Shown in pieces: positions 1-6,470 of a stretch of DNA of 10,348 nt; within the stretch, counting starts at the first letter, position 1; every line of letters begins with the position of its first letter. The notes below the pieces were generated by a model. The model made no database searches. It worked only from the letters and a program-made list of their open reading frames with translations, and was not told where the DNA came from. A program made the translations under genes and the position numbers. The stretch spans positions 11,692-22,039 of the forward strand of contig DPCK01000136.1 of assembly GCA_003516285.1 (NCBI GenBank), read 5' to 3'. This stretch comes from Lutibacter sp. GTDB lineage: Bacteria; Bacteroidota; Bacteroidia; Flavobacteriales; Flavobacteriaceae.

Positions 1-549
1 GCCAAAATCGGGAAATTTGCAGTTTTGGGAAATCACGATTATGGCGATTATGGAAAATGGAAATCGGATGAAAGAAAACAAGCCAATTTTGAATCCATCA
101 AATATTTTTACAAAAAAATAGATTTCAAATTATTGCTCAATGAAGCTGTTATTTTTGAAAAAGAAGGCGAGGAAATTGCCATTGTGGGCGTTGAAAATTG
201 GGGAAAGCCACCGTTTAAGCAATATGGGGATTTAAAAAAAGCGCTTAAGGGTATTGAAAAAAATCCCTTTAAAATTTTGCTTTCTCACGATCCTTCGCAT
301 TGGAATGAAGAGGTTGCCGATAAAACCAATATTACACTCACCCTATCAGGCCATACCCACGGAATGCAAGCCGGAATTAACATAAAAAGCAAAAACTGGA
401 GCCCAATTCAGTATAAATACAAACATTGGGCAGGCTTGTACAAACATTTTAATCAGTATTTATATGTTACCCGAGGTTTAGGTTGGATGGGATTTCCGGG
501 CAGATTGGGAATGCGTCCTGAAATTACTTTTATGGAACTTCATCAATAA
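1..549 (+). CDS. Metallophosphoesterase, C-terminal part (5' end outside window)
   Basis: The reading frame is open from base 1, so the gene begins upstream and only its last 182 residues are visible. A calcineurin-type (YkuE-like) binuclear metallophosphoesterase is shown by GNHD (fragment residues 10-13), SHDP (His96) and GHTHG (His118, His120), which are metal ligands and a catalytic His in this superfamily. The first metal motifs (DxH and GD) must lie upstream. The C-terminal segment with WxGLY, LYVTRGLG and RPEI is typical of the bacterial membrane-associated subgroup. The family hydrolyses phosphomonoesters or phosphodiesters; the substrate cannot be told here. A TTG at 25 could be read as a start but it sits inside the conserved domain, so it is not the real one. 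The gene converges with the phospholipase gene, 21 bp apart. Confidence 0.9.
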   Translation, partial: AKIGKFAVLGNHDYGDYGKWKSDERKQANFESIKYFYKKIDFKLLLNEAVIFEKEGEEIAIVGVENWGKPPFKQYGDLKKALKGIEKNPFKILLSHDPSHWNEEVADKTNITLTLSGHTHGMQAGINIKSKNWSPIQYKYKHWAGLYKHFNQYLYVTRGLGWMGFPGRLGMRPEITFMELHQ

Positions 550-564
550 AAGTTGTTGAGAAAT

Positions 565-584
565 TATTATTTAACCAAATAATA
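565..584. terminator. Possible weak bidirectional terminator between convergent genes
   Basis: An 8-bp inverted repeat, TATTATTT / AAATAATA, with an AACC loop lies where the two convergent genes meet and overlaps the stop codon of the minus-strand gene (571-573). The stem is all A/T and has no clean T-tract on either side, so this is only a weak terminator candidate. Confidence 0.3.
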
Positions 585-1341
585 GTGAAGATTTTTCAAG
601 CGTCTTAATTTTATTTATGGCAGTCTCGTAGCCAATATTAAAAATTTCGTCAATATGATTTTTGTCGAACATCCCAAATTTGGACAGTGGCGGATAAATC
701 AATAAATCACATTGTGTCAGTTTTTGCGATGAGGCGTTTGAAAAATTTATTCTGATGGCTCTTTGCAACACATCAACAGCATATTTTAAATTTTCGGTCT
801 TTATTTCATCAAGCGGACTCACATAAACGCCTATGATTTGTTCACAATTTAATTTTAAAGGCGCAATAGGAAAATTATCGAGAATACCGCCATCAGCATA
901 CAAGATGCCGTTAATTGAAACGGGTGAGCATATTCCTGGAAAAGCGGAAGAAGCCAAAATAGGCATAATCAAATCACCTTCAGTAAAAATTTTGATGCTT
1001 CCGTTAAGCATATCAACAGCGGTTATAAATAGTTTTTTTTGAAGTGCATTGAAATTGTCATCAGGAAAATACTTTTTAAAGTCTTCATAAAAATTTTCGG
1101 TATTTATGAGTCCGGGCTTTCCAAAACCATATCGGTTAGGATTAAAAAGCGGAATTTTCTTAAAAAACGCCACCATTTCTTCAGGTGAATAACCTGAAGC
1201 GTAAAAAGCGCCCACAATGGCGCCCACGCTGCTGCCCGAGATGTGGGTTGGATGTATGTTGTTTTCTTCGAGCGCCTTAATGGCCCCAATATGGGCAATG
1301 CCTTTCATACCTCCGCCGGCGAGCGCCAATCCTATGCTCAT
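571..1341 (-). CDS. Patatin-like phospholipase (RssA/YchK-type)
   Basis: This 256-residue protein has every hallmark of the bacterial patatin family of serine lipid acyl hydrolases. The glycine-rich oxyanion loop GGGMKG is at residues 9-14, the nucleophile elbow GSSVG at 36-40 (Ser38), and the catalytic Asp in DGG at 150-152. The Ser-Asp dyad looks intact, so an active phospholipase or lysophospholipase is expected. There is no signal peptide, so it is probably cytoplasmic or peripheral on the inner membrane. It is the last gene of the minus-strand run, 19 bp after the small lipoprotein gene and downstream of the Mla-type transporter genes. A link to phospholipid turnover is plausible but inferred from position only. 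The ATG at 1341 fits the family length and places the glycine loop near the N-terminus as usual. Confidence 0.92.
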   Translation of the reverse strand: MSIGLALAGGGMKGIAHIGAIKALEENNIHPTHISGSSVGAIVGAFYASGYSPEEMVAFFKKIPLFNPNRYGFGKPGLINTENFYEDFKKYFPDDNFNALQKKLFITAVDMLNGSIKIFTEGDLIMPILASSAFPGICSPVSINGILYADGGILDNFPIAPLKLNCEQIIGVYVSPLDEIKTENLKYAVDVLQRAIRINFSNASSQKLTQCDLLIYPPLSKFGMFDKNHIDEIFNIGYETAINKIKTLEKSSLLFG

Positions 1342-1360
1342 AATGGGTTGGTTTAAAAAA

Positions 1361-1741
1361 TTAATTTCTTCTGTTAACAGAACGCCTTCTGTTTAAATTG
1401 CTCCTATTGTTGTTGTGATAATTGTTTATGTCATCTCCAAAATAATTGTTAATTCTTATATGATGGCTTCGCCTCAAATTGATATGGCTATATCTTGGAG
1501 GCAAAATATTGGCCGATACCCAAATGCCATTATTCAAATAAATGTAATTTCTCGACGAAAAATCATAGTAAATTTCAAATTCCGGAAAATAGACATAGCG
1601 TATAATTTCCGCTCGGTTCGGATAAAACCAATGCGGAGGCGGTGTTCCAATTCTTGAAGTGACCACAACGGGTCCGCAGCTTTCTATTGATAATACAAAA
1701 GAAAATAAAAGTGCAACAGTTAAAAAAGTTAGTTTTTTCAT
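1361..1741 (-). CDS. Small lipoprotein, function unknown
   Basis: This 126-residue protein starts at the ATG at 1741; a GTG two codons upstream (1747) is less likely. The N-terminus is a lysine-start hydrophobic signal ending in a lipobox-like IESC, about 22 residues from the ATG, so it should be lipid-anchored in the envelope. The middle is rich in aromatic residues, with the pattern YYDF...YIYLNNGIW...LPPRY. I have seen similar patterns in uncharacterised Bacteroidota lipoproteins, but I cannot name a family. The last third is Asn- and Arg-rich (NNNR, NRRR, NRRN), probably disordered and basic. It lies 84 bp after the MCE gene, enough for its own promoter, and 19 bp before the phospholipase gene, so the last two genes are probably co-transcribed. 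Confidence 0.75.
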   Translation of the reverse strand: MKKLTFLTVALLFSFVLSIESCGPVVVTSRIGTPPPHWFYPNRAEIIRYVYFPEFEIYYDFSSRNYIYLNNGIWVSANILPPRYSHINLRRSHHIRINNYFGDDINNYHNNNRSNLNRRRSVNRRN

Positions 1742-1752
1742 AATCACAGCAT

Positions 1753-1782
1753 TTAAAGTAACTAATTTACAAAGAAGCCAAA
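1753..1782 (-). promoter_or_regulatory. Possible Bacteroidota-type promoter for the small lipoprotein gene
   Basis: Reading the minus strand, TTTG (1782-1779) is followed after 18 nt by TACTTTAA (1760-1753). This resembles the Bacteroidota TTTG-N19-TAnnTTTG promoter but misses two bases of the -7 box. The lipoprotein ATG lies 11 nt further on. It is a weak call made from sequence likeness and spacing alone. Confidence 0.3.
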
Positions 1783-1792
1783 GTGGCCGAAA

Positions 1793-1804
1793 TGATAGCT
1801 ATCA
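1793..1804. repeat. Perfect 12-bp palindrome TGATAGCTATCA
   Basis: This is an uninterrupted palindrome in the 84-bp gap between the MCE gene and the small lipoprotein gene, about 11 bp upstream of the possible -33 box. It could be a protein-binding site or part of a weak intercistronic hairpin. Nothing else supports a function. Confidence 0.3.
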
Positions 1805-1825
1805 ACTCGATATGCGCAAATGCAT

Positions 1826-2812
1826 TTAATTTTGATTTTTTTCTTCTTTAAGTTTTTGTTTCTCTAATTTTCTAAAATAACCCCTAAACAAAAAGTTGTG
1901 TTTTAAGGCTTCCATATTTTCATTTAAACGAACGCTTCCTTCTTTTATGTTTTCCATTGTCTCATCAATATTGTTGACTAAAATGGTATCTTTTATCATA
2001 TAATTTATTGTGCCTTCTCCATTTTTCACCTCTAAAACAACCCTGTTTAAATTGGTGATTACAGAATCAATATGCTCACTCGATTTTTCTAAATTGTTTA
2101 TGACCGATTTCAACTGATTGGCTGAAACCGGATCACTTAACAATACGGAAGCCATACTTTTTTCATAATTTATGGCGTCAATAACATTCTTTAATTCCGT
2201 AATTGTTAATGAAGCATTTGTACTTGCGGTTTTTAAATTTTCAACGGTTTGTTTAACGTCGGAAGCCATTTCAGCATCTTTAATTAACATTCCAATGGTG
2301 CCTTTCCCTTCTTTTATGGCTGTGGTAATTTTCAATAAATCGGATGTTAATTTGGCGGCATTGTCATTGGTGGTATTCAAGGTTTCAAGCATATCGGTGG
2401 TTGATGTTTTATCATAGGATTTAATCGTGTCACCTGGTTTTAAAGCCTCAGAAACCTCTTTGCCGGGTACAATATTGATGACCATACTGCCAACCAAACC
2501 ATCAGATCCAATGGCGGCTACTGCGTTTTTCTTCATATGGATAAGCATTTTGTCTTCAATAACCATATCAACGCAAATGGTGCTGTCATTAACCATCACA
2601 ATATTTTTTACGGTGCCAATATTAATACCGGAATATCGTACGTTATTTCCCAATATTAAACCATTAACATTATTAAAAACAGCGCTTATCCTAAAGGTGT
2701 GGCCAAATAGATTTTGCTTGTTGCCAATGAGATAAAGTGCAATAACCAAAATAATAGTGGTGAAAAAAATAAACAATCCAAGACTCAGTTTTTGTGTGTT
2801 TGATGTTTTCAT
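1826..2812 (-). CDS. MCE/MlaD-family lipid transport protein
   Basis: This 328-residue protein is the substrate-binding MCE component of an Mla-type lipid ABC transporter. One N-terminal membrane helix (about residues 10-30) anchors it, leaving the rest in the periplasm. A single MCE domain follows (about 37-118), with the typical GLILGNNVRYSGINIGTV segment (about 51-68) and a GLVGSM segment (about 105-110). The remainder (about 130-328) is predicted mostly helical with coiled-coil character, as expected of MlaD relatives that form a hexameric ring and a helical tube. It is longer than E. coli MlaD (about 183 residues) because of this tail. The gene follows the ATPase gene by only 9 bp in one operon. 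No MlaC or MlaB gene is seen here. The product may move phospholipids between inner and outer membranes; direction and substrate are inferred. Confidence 0.9.
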   Translation of the reverse strand: MKTSNTQKLSLGLFIFFTTIILVIALYLIGNKQNLFGHTFRISAVFNNVNGLILGNNVRYSGINIGTVKNIVMVNDSTICVDMVIEDKMLIHMKKNAVAAIGSDGLVGSMVINIVPGKEVSEALKPGDTIKSYDKTSTTDMLETLNTTNDNAAKLTSDLLKITTAIKEGKGTIGMLIKDAEMASDVKQTVENLKTASTNASLTITELKNVIDAINYEKSMASVLLSDPVSANQLKSVINNLEKSSEHIDSVITNLNRVVLEVKNGEGTINYMIKDTILVNNIDETMENIKEGSVRLNENMEALKHNFLFRGYFRKLEKQKLKEEKNQN

Positions 2813-2821
2813 AATGCGTTG

Positions 2822-3562
2822 CTATTTAAAAAATGCCTGAATTTTTCCGTCTTTGTTAGCGGACAATTCTTCAAAAGTTCCTTCTGCATAATTAATGCCG
2901 TCAATCAATAAAATCATTCTGTTAGAAATTACCCTGGCGCAATCCACATCGTGGGTAATGATAAGCGATGAGGTTTTATAATTTTGCTGAATATTTCTCA
3001 TAAGTTGAATAATTTCTTTTGATGTAATGGGATCAAGCCCGGTTGTAGGCTCATCATAAATGATAATTTTTGGTTTAAGAATAATTGCCCTCGCCAGCGC
3101 AATTCTTCTTTTCATTCCGCCTGAAAGTTCTTCGGGCATTAAATCTAAGGCTTCTCTTAATCCAACGCTGTCCAAAGCCTCTAGCACCAATTTAAGAGAT
3201 TCTTCTTCAGTTTTATTTTGTTGGCGCATAGGAAATTCTAAATTTTCGCGGACGGTCATAGAATCATACAAGGCACTTCCCTGAAAAAGAAATCCCAATT
3301 CTGTGCGCAGTTCATTGAATTCTTTTTGTGCCAGTTTGCTGATATCTTTGCCCATAATTTCTAAAGAACCTTCGTCGGGTTGCATCAAACCTACCAAACA
3401 TCTGATCATCACCGATTTTCCTGAACCTGATTTTCCCATCAGCACCAAATTTTCTCCTTCATACAATTCCAACGTAAACCCGTTTAACACGTGATTGTCG
3501 CCAAAGCTTTTCTTCAGATTTTTGATTCTTAATATGGGCGCTATGTTTTTTGTTTTATCCAT
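2822..3562 (-). CDS. mlaF: ABC transporter ATP-binding protein, MlaF-like
   Basis: This complete 246-residue ABC ATPase has the Walker A motif GKSGSGKS (43-50), Q-loop Gln94, signature LSGGM (146-150), Walker B IIIYDEP with Asp170 and Glu171, and switch His204 in THD. The SGGMKRR form of the signature region and the short length are typical of MlaF-class ATPases. It should power the permease encoded 2 bp upstream and work with the MCE protein encoded 9 bp downstream, on the cytoplasmic face of the inner membrane. All catalytic residues are present, so there is no sign of decay. The symbol is given for family and operon context; biochemical equivalence to E. coli MlaF is not shown. Confidence 0.92.
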   Translation of the reverse strand: MDKTKNIAPILRIKNLKKSFGDNHVLNGFTLELYEGENLVLMGKSGSGKSVMIRCLVGLMQPDEGSLEIMGKDISKLAQKEFNELRTELGFLFQGSALYDSMTVRENLEFPMRQQNKTEEESLKLVLEALDSVGLREALDLMPEELSGGMKRRIALARAIILKPKIIIYDEPTTGLDPITSKEIIQLMRNIQQNYKTSSLIITHDVDCARVISNRMILLIDGINYAEGTFEELSANKDGKIQAFFK

Positions 3563-3564
3563 AC

Positions 3565-4347
3565 CTAAAGTTCAAAGAAAATATCGGTTACAAAAACGGC
3601 TATAAAGTCGATGATAAATAAAAGCATTGATGTATAAACAACGGCAGAATTGGAGGCTTCTCCAACGCCAACAGTTCCTTTTGTGCAATTATAGCCTTTA
3701 AAACTTCCCACCAATCCAATGGCAAAACCAAAGAAAAACGATTTTACCGTGGCCGGAAGAATGTCTGAAAATTCAATGGCGTCAAAAACCTTATTAAAAT
3801 ACAGTTGAAATGAAACATCGCCTTTTAAATTTTCCACCAATGCAGAACCAAAAAGGGCGATGGCATCACCAAAAATAATCAACAATGGTATCATTAAAAT
3901 CGCCGCCATAATTCGCGTTACCACCAAATATTTAAATGGATTTGTGCCTGAAACTTCCATCGCGTCAATTTGTTCCGTAACGCGCATAGAACCTAATTCG
4001 GCGCCAATTCCCGAGCTTATTTTTCCCGCACAAATCAAAGCAATGATCACTGGGCCAATTTCACGAATAATTGAAATACTCACCATTGAAGGCATCCAGG
4101 ATTGTGCGCCAAACTCCATTAAAGTTGGCCGGGATTGAAGCGTAAACACCAAACCCAATATAAATCCGGTAATGCCCACCAAAAACAATGAACGGTTGCC
4201 CATATTGTAACATTGCCGCAGCAATTCTTTAAATTCAAATGGCCTGGTAAAAACCTCTTTAAAAAAACGGCCTGCAAAAAAGGACAACTTGCCAATTTCG
4301 GTAAAAAAGCTTTTGAGGTTATTTCCAATTTGTACTGTTTTCATCAT
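3565..4347 (-). CDS. mlaE: MlaE-family ABC transporter permease
   Basis: This inner-membrane permease of about 260 residues belongs to the MlaE/TGD1 family. The family core is easy to see: EIGPVIIALICAGKISSGIG, then AELGSMRVTEQIDAMEVSG, then NPFKYLVVTRI. Several hydrophobic helices surround it, and the C-terminus carries the usual glycine-containing segments (GFAIGLVGSFKGY). It is the first gene of the minus-strand run and pairs with the ATPase encoded 2 bp downstream. A TTG at 4356 would add three residues; I prefer the ATG at 4347, with another ATG directly after it at 4344. The 290-bp gap upstream is shared with the divergent sigma-factor-like gene and should hold the promoters for both. 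Confidence 0.9.
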   Translation of the reverse strand: MMKTVQIGNNLKSFFTEIGKLSFFAGRFFKEVFTRPFEFKELLRQCYNMGNRSLFLVGITGFILGLVFTLQSRPTLMEFGAQSWMPSMVSISIIREIGPVIIALICAGKISSGIGAELGSMRVTEQIDAMEVSGTNPFKYLVVTRIMAAILMIPLLIIFGDAIALFGSALVENLKGDVSFQLYFNKVFDAIEFSDILPATVKSFFFGFAIGLVGSFKGYNCTKGTVGVGEASNSAVVYTSMLLFIIDFIAVFVTDIFFEL

Positions 4348-4646
4348 CTTATTCAAGAATTTTTGCCAACATAAAGTTATTGCTGATTTCTATGGAATAA
4401 AATGATTTATATCAATTTTACATCAGTAAAAATTGAAAAGGTGGGTAATATTAAGGCATAAATCGGCATTCGATTTCAGCAAAATAAGGCATCGTCAATT
4501 TTATTTAAAATGAAAATGATTCTGTCTAATTTGCGCAACACCTTGATATTTATCATTAAAAGTTAAAACAACCCTATTTAACTTTACGGAAGGATGTTTT
4601 TAATTATCAAAAAAATAAGTATAAAAAACCACTAATTTTTTAAGTT
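4348..4646. other. Divergent intergenic region between the mlaE-like and sigma-like genes
   Basis: This gap of about 300 bp separates two divergent genes and is very A/T-rich. A small inverted repeat, AAATCG GCATT CGATTT, sits at 4460-4476, and TAACTTTA at 4579-4586 matches the Bacteroidota -7 box TAnnTTTG in all but the last base. No matching -33 TTTG is at the right distance. No open reading frame of note and no RNA gene was recognised. Confidence 0.4.
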
Positions 4647-5339
4647 ATGAAAACCAAAGAACCAATGCTTGCAGAAACCAATTTCGAAGAATTTTACAAA
4701 AAAAGTGCGGCGATTATTCCGAGTTTGAAAAAGTACGCTGCTTCAAAATTAAAACTTGCTGAAAAGGAAGGCTTAATCGATAGGGGGTTTTATGATACCA
4801 ATGAAATTTTGGACGAGGTTTTTTTGGAAGTTTATAGAGTGTATTCAAATGATATTGATGAAAAACACCTGCGGCAAACCCTTTTTTTAAGGACCATCCA
4901 AAAAATAAATCACAAAATTGAAAAGGAAAATCAGTTTGCCGAGGAATTGAATATGGACATAATTTTAAAAGATGAATTGAATTTGTTGAAAGAAGGTTAT
5001 TCTGTTGAAGCAGATGGGGATTATATATTTGATGAGGATCTTAACGATATTTCTTACCAACAAGACAGTTTTGTGCCTGCCCACTTTATTTTAGACCAAC
5101 CGATGGAACTGGAAATTACCGGAAAATTGGACTTGAATGAAAATTCGTTATTATCCGACAAAAACCGTATTTTATTTGGCGCTGCATTCTTTACCTTACC
5201 GCCAATCAGCAAAAATATTATTGAGTTGTATGTATTTGGGAATCAGGATATTTTAGAAATCGCAGAGACTTTGAAAGTAAGCAAAGACACCGTAAGAAAA
5301 GTGATTGAAAGGGTTAAAGAAAGGCTTGAAATTCTATAG
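4647..5339 (+). CDS. Sigma-70-family RNA polymerase sigma factor-like protein
   Basis: This 230-residue protein reads as a divergent sigma factor. Residues about 12-92 look like region 2 (helical, with YDTNEILDEVFLEVYR and LRQTLFLRTIQKINHKIE). Residues about 180-228 are a convincing region 4 helix-turn-helix, with LPPISKNIIELYVFGNQDI followed by IAETLKVSKDTVRKVIERVK. Between them lies a linker of roughly 85 residues rich in Asp and Glu, much longer than in ordinary ECF sigma factors of about 180 residues. No anti-sigma factor gene is adjacent. The upstream gene is divergent and a strong terminator (5384-5416) follows, so it is probably monocistronic. The HTH assignment is firm; true promoter-recognition activity is inferred. 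Alternatively it may be a sigma-like regulator without core binding. Confidence 0.75.
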   Translation: MKTKEPMLAETNFEEFYKKSAAIIPSLKKYAASKLKLAEKEGLIDRGFYDTNEILDEVFLEVYRVYSNDIDEKHLRQTLFLRTIQKINHKIEKENQFAEELNMDIILKDELNLLKEGYSVEADGDYIFDEDLNDISYQQDSFVPAHFILDQPMELEITGKLDLNENSLLSDKNRILFGAAFFTLPPISKNIIELYVFGNQDILEIAETLKVSKDTVRKVIERVKERLEIL

Positions 5340-5383
5340 CAGTACTTTATCATTAAAAAGTCAAATCCTTATAAAACAAAAAA

Positions 5384-5416
5384 GATTCTATTGCCAGTCA
5401 ATAGAATCCTTTTTTT
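5384..5416. terminator. Strong bidirectional rho-independent terminator
   Basis: A perfect 10-bp stem, GATTCTATTG / CAATAGAATC, with a 5-nt CCAGT loop is followed on the + strand by one C and seven Ts (5410-5416). On the minus strand the stem is followed by six Ts. It lies 44 bp after the sigma-like gene and just beyond the cloverleaf palindrome on the other strand, so it can end transcription from both sides. Confidence 0.88.
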
Positions 5417-5417
5417 G

Positions 5418-5514
5418 TCGGGGTGGTCACGCCTCAAGCGTGACGACCTTCACGCCTTAGGCGTGACGCGATAACCGGGTGGAGTCTATGCCGCATTTGC
5501 GGTACTACACCCCG
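5418..5514 (-). repeat. tRNA-like cloverleaf palindrome at the 3' end of the GIY-YIG gene
   Basis: Three internal hairpins are closed by an outer 7-bp stem, CGGGGTG (5419-5425) with CACCCCG (5508-5514). Inside are GTCACGC-CTCAA-GCGTGAC (5426-5444), TCACGCC-TTA-GGCGTGA (5450-5466) and CCGC-ATTT-GCGG (5491-5502). Read on the minus strand, the outer stem, the TA that follows its 5' half and the single A after its 3' half match the acceptor end of a bacterial tRNA-Pro. The inner arms do not: there is no TTCGA-type T-loop, no U before any anticodon, and the stems are too long. It is therefore a tRNA-like fold, not a working tRNA. The GIY-YIG stop codon (5505-5507) falls within it, directly after the outer stem. 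Confidence 0.7.
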
Positions 5515-5744
5515 AATTGGTTATCAATATATCGTTTAGCTCCTCTTTTCTTAACTTTTTTTTCTAAAATCAATGCTTCAGATCTATTAGCTGCTTCAAT
5601 TTTCAAAACTAATTTCCAAGGAATTCCAAGCTTTGTCGATTGAACATTTCCTTGGTTGTGTTTTTTCAATCTTTTTTCGATATCCGCAGTTTGACCTACA
5701 TAATACCTTAAACTTTTATCACTAAAAAGTATATATACAAACAT
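5505..5744 (-). CDS. Small GIY-YIG endonuclease-domain protein
   Basis: This 79-residue protein is made only of a GIY-YIG nuclease domain, like the short UPF0213/YhbQ-type members. The first motif appears as VYI (3-5) and the second as YVG (15-17), followed by GQT. Candidate catalytic residues are Tyr15, Arg25, His29 and Glu61, in EALILEKKVKKRGAKRYI. Single-domain proteins like this are common and multi-copy in Bacteroidota; their function is largely unknown. The last codons (FGV, stop) read into the outer stem of the cloverleaf palindrome, so gene and structured DNA form one unit. Terminators at both sides and direct repeats of a tRNA 3' end bound this unit. No promoter was found directly upstream. 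Confidence 0.85.
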   Translation of the reverse strand: MFVYILFSDKSLRYYVGQTADIEKRLKKHNQGNVQSTKLGIPWKLVLKIEAANRSEALILEKKVKKRGAKRYIDNQFGV

Positions 5745-5800
5745 AACTTTTTTTTGTCTTGGTGTTCAAGTACATGGCGTGCCTTGCAATCAATAACGGA

Positions 5801-5844
5801 AAAGAGCCTAAAAATTCAAATTAAATTTTTAGGCTCTTTTTTTT
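5801..5844. terminator. Strong hairpin terminator
   Basis: A perfect 13-bp stem, GAGCCTAAAAATT / AATTTTTAGGCTC, with a 7-nt loop is followed on the + strand by eight Ts (5837-5844). On the minus strand four Ts follow. With flanking A/T pairs the stem reaches 16 bp. On the minus strand it directly follows the tRNA-like 3' end, which is where a tRNA unit's terminator would sit. Confidence 0.85.
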
Positions 5845-5858
5845 GGTCGGGGTGGCAG
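5844..5858 (-). pseudogene. Remnant of a tRNA 3' end (acceptor arm with CCA)
   Basis: The minus strand reads CTGCCACCCCGACCA, which is what the end of a proline-type tRNA looks like: last T-stem bases, 7-nt acceptor strand CACCCCG, discriminator A and CCA. Upstream there is no matching 5' acceptor strand, anticodon arm or T-loop, so only this fragment remains. GTCGGGGTGG (+ strand, 5846-5855) is repeated exactly at 5417-5426, also beside a T-tract and a terminator. Such fragments are usual at integration sites of elements that target tRNA genes. Confidence 0.6.
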
Positions 5859-5997
5859 AACTAATTTTAATTCTGTATTCCGCTATATTTCAAGTATTTA
5901 AACACTTTTAATTTAGTATGATTCACCGAATTGTACACTAAAGTCAAAAAGAACTATTTAAAAACAAAATTTACCTGTCTTTGCGGTGGCAAATATA
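5845..5997 (-). ncRNA. Possible promoter-to-terminator unit (emptied tRNA gene or small RNA)
   Basis: The minus strand has TATATTTG at 5997-5990, a full match to the Bacteroidota -7 box TAnnTTTG, although no good TTTG -33 box is seen at 17-20 nt. Transcription from there would run about 140 nt to the tRNA-end fragment and stop at the hairpin at 5801-5844. No reading frame occupies this stretch. It may be the remains of a tRNA transcription unit or a small RNA gene; neither is proven. Confidence 0.3.
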
Positions 5998-6134
5998 CAA
6001 TTAATGATAGAAAAATATAATTTAAACTAATGTTTTTTTTAATGTTTTATAATCTTTTTATCTACTGGGTTTTAGAAAGGAAATACTGCATAAACTTGAG
6101 AAAAGAGTATACGAGTTTTTTAACTCAGTTCTTT

Positions 6135-6143
6135 GTTACCCAC
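6135..6143 (+). repeat. GTTACCCAC 9-mer, inverted copy at 7588-7596
   Basis: The same 9 bases occur in opposite orientation at 7588-7596, outside the two larger inverted repeats. Together the pair encloses the whole metal-resistance module. Nine bases can match by chance in a window of this size, so the pairing rests on the symmetric position. Confidence 0.35.
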
Positions 6144-6182
6144 TGGCCTTTTTTTCTTTTTGTTTTTAAGCGTGGGCAAAGA

Positions 6183-6240
6183 CATACTCTTTTGCAATTT
6201 TGGATGGCGTGTCGGTTTTAGCGAATTGCAAATGTGTATG
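6183..6240. repeat. Structured inverted repeat, copy 1
   Basis: The left arm CATACTCTTTTGCAATT (6183-6199) and the right arm AATTGCAAATGTGTATG (6224-6240) pair in 15 of 17 positions around a 24-nt loop. The two mismatches are both T against T, at fixed distances from TTTG. Copy 2 at 7504-7566 has the same mismatches at the same place, although its outer stem and loop differ. The repeat ends 18 bp after the last gene of the metal module (on the minus strand). A 63-residue reading frame across this stretch is not credible as a gene. Confidence 0.7.
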
Positions 6241-6258
6241 GCTTTTAGTGTAGGCTTT

Positions 6259-6465
6259 TCAACAACAACTTTTCTTTTCTTGGATTGATGGGCAATCTAC
6301 TGTCCCGTAAGAACAATAAACACAACAATCTCCCTCATTTGGTTTCAGAACAGTTTTGCAATTTTCACACTCGTAAAAGAATTGACAAGCATCTGTCGGC
6401 ATTTCTTCTATTTTTTTATATCCGCAGTTTGGACAAGTAATTTCTGATTTTAATTGAATTTCCAT
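6259..6465 (-). CDS. GDCCVxC-domain small cysteine-rich protein
   Basis: This 68-residue protein has cysteines arranged as zinc ribbons or metal sites: CPNC (11-14), Cys27, CENC (33-36), the diagnostic GDCCVYC (45-51), Cys58 and a final CC. It belongs to the family known as GDCCVxC domain-containing (seleno)proteins, often found with mercury-transport genes. The function is not established; metal or mercury binding is the natural guess. In some members selenocysteine replaces one Cys; here all codons are Cys and the frame is uninterrupted. It is the third gene of the module, starting 5 bp after the MerTP gene, so it should be co-transcribed. Confidence 0.88.
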   Translation of the reverse strand: MEIQLKSEITCPNCGYKKIEEMPTDACQFFYECENCKTVLKPNEGDCCVYCSYGTVDCPSIQEKKSCC

Positions 6466-6470
6466 TAGTT

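Noticed and set aside
833..3494. Several + strand frames of 60-100 codons opposite the transporter and phospholipase genes
   Set aside because: They lie antisense to well-supported genes with intact motifs and show no domain, signal or spacing that would favour them.
4441..4448. GTGGGTAA near the divergent promoter region, similar to the GTGGGTAAC repeat
   Set aside because: It matches only eight bases, lies far from the accessory patch and has no neighbouring structure, so chance is sufficient.
5418..5514. A functional tRNA gene on the minus strand
   Set aside because: The acceptor stem fits, but there is no TTCGA T-loop, no U33 in any candidate anticodon loop, and the arms have the wrong lengths, so it was called a tRNA-like palindrome.
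6030..6221. A 63-codon reading frame on the + strand
   Set aside because: It runs through a T-rich stretch and the left arm and loop of structured repeat copy 1, has no recognisable motif, and its composition is that of translated A/T-rich non-coding DNA.
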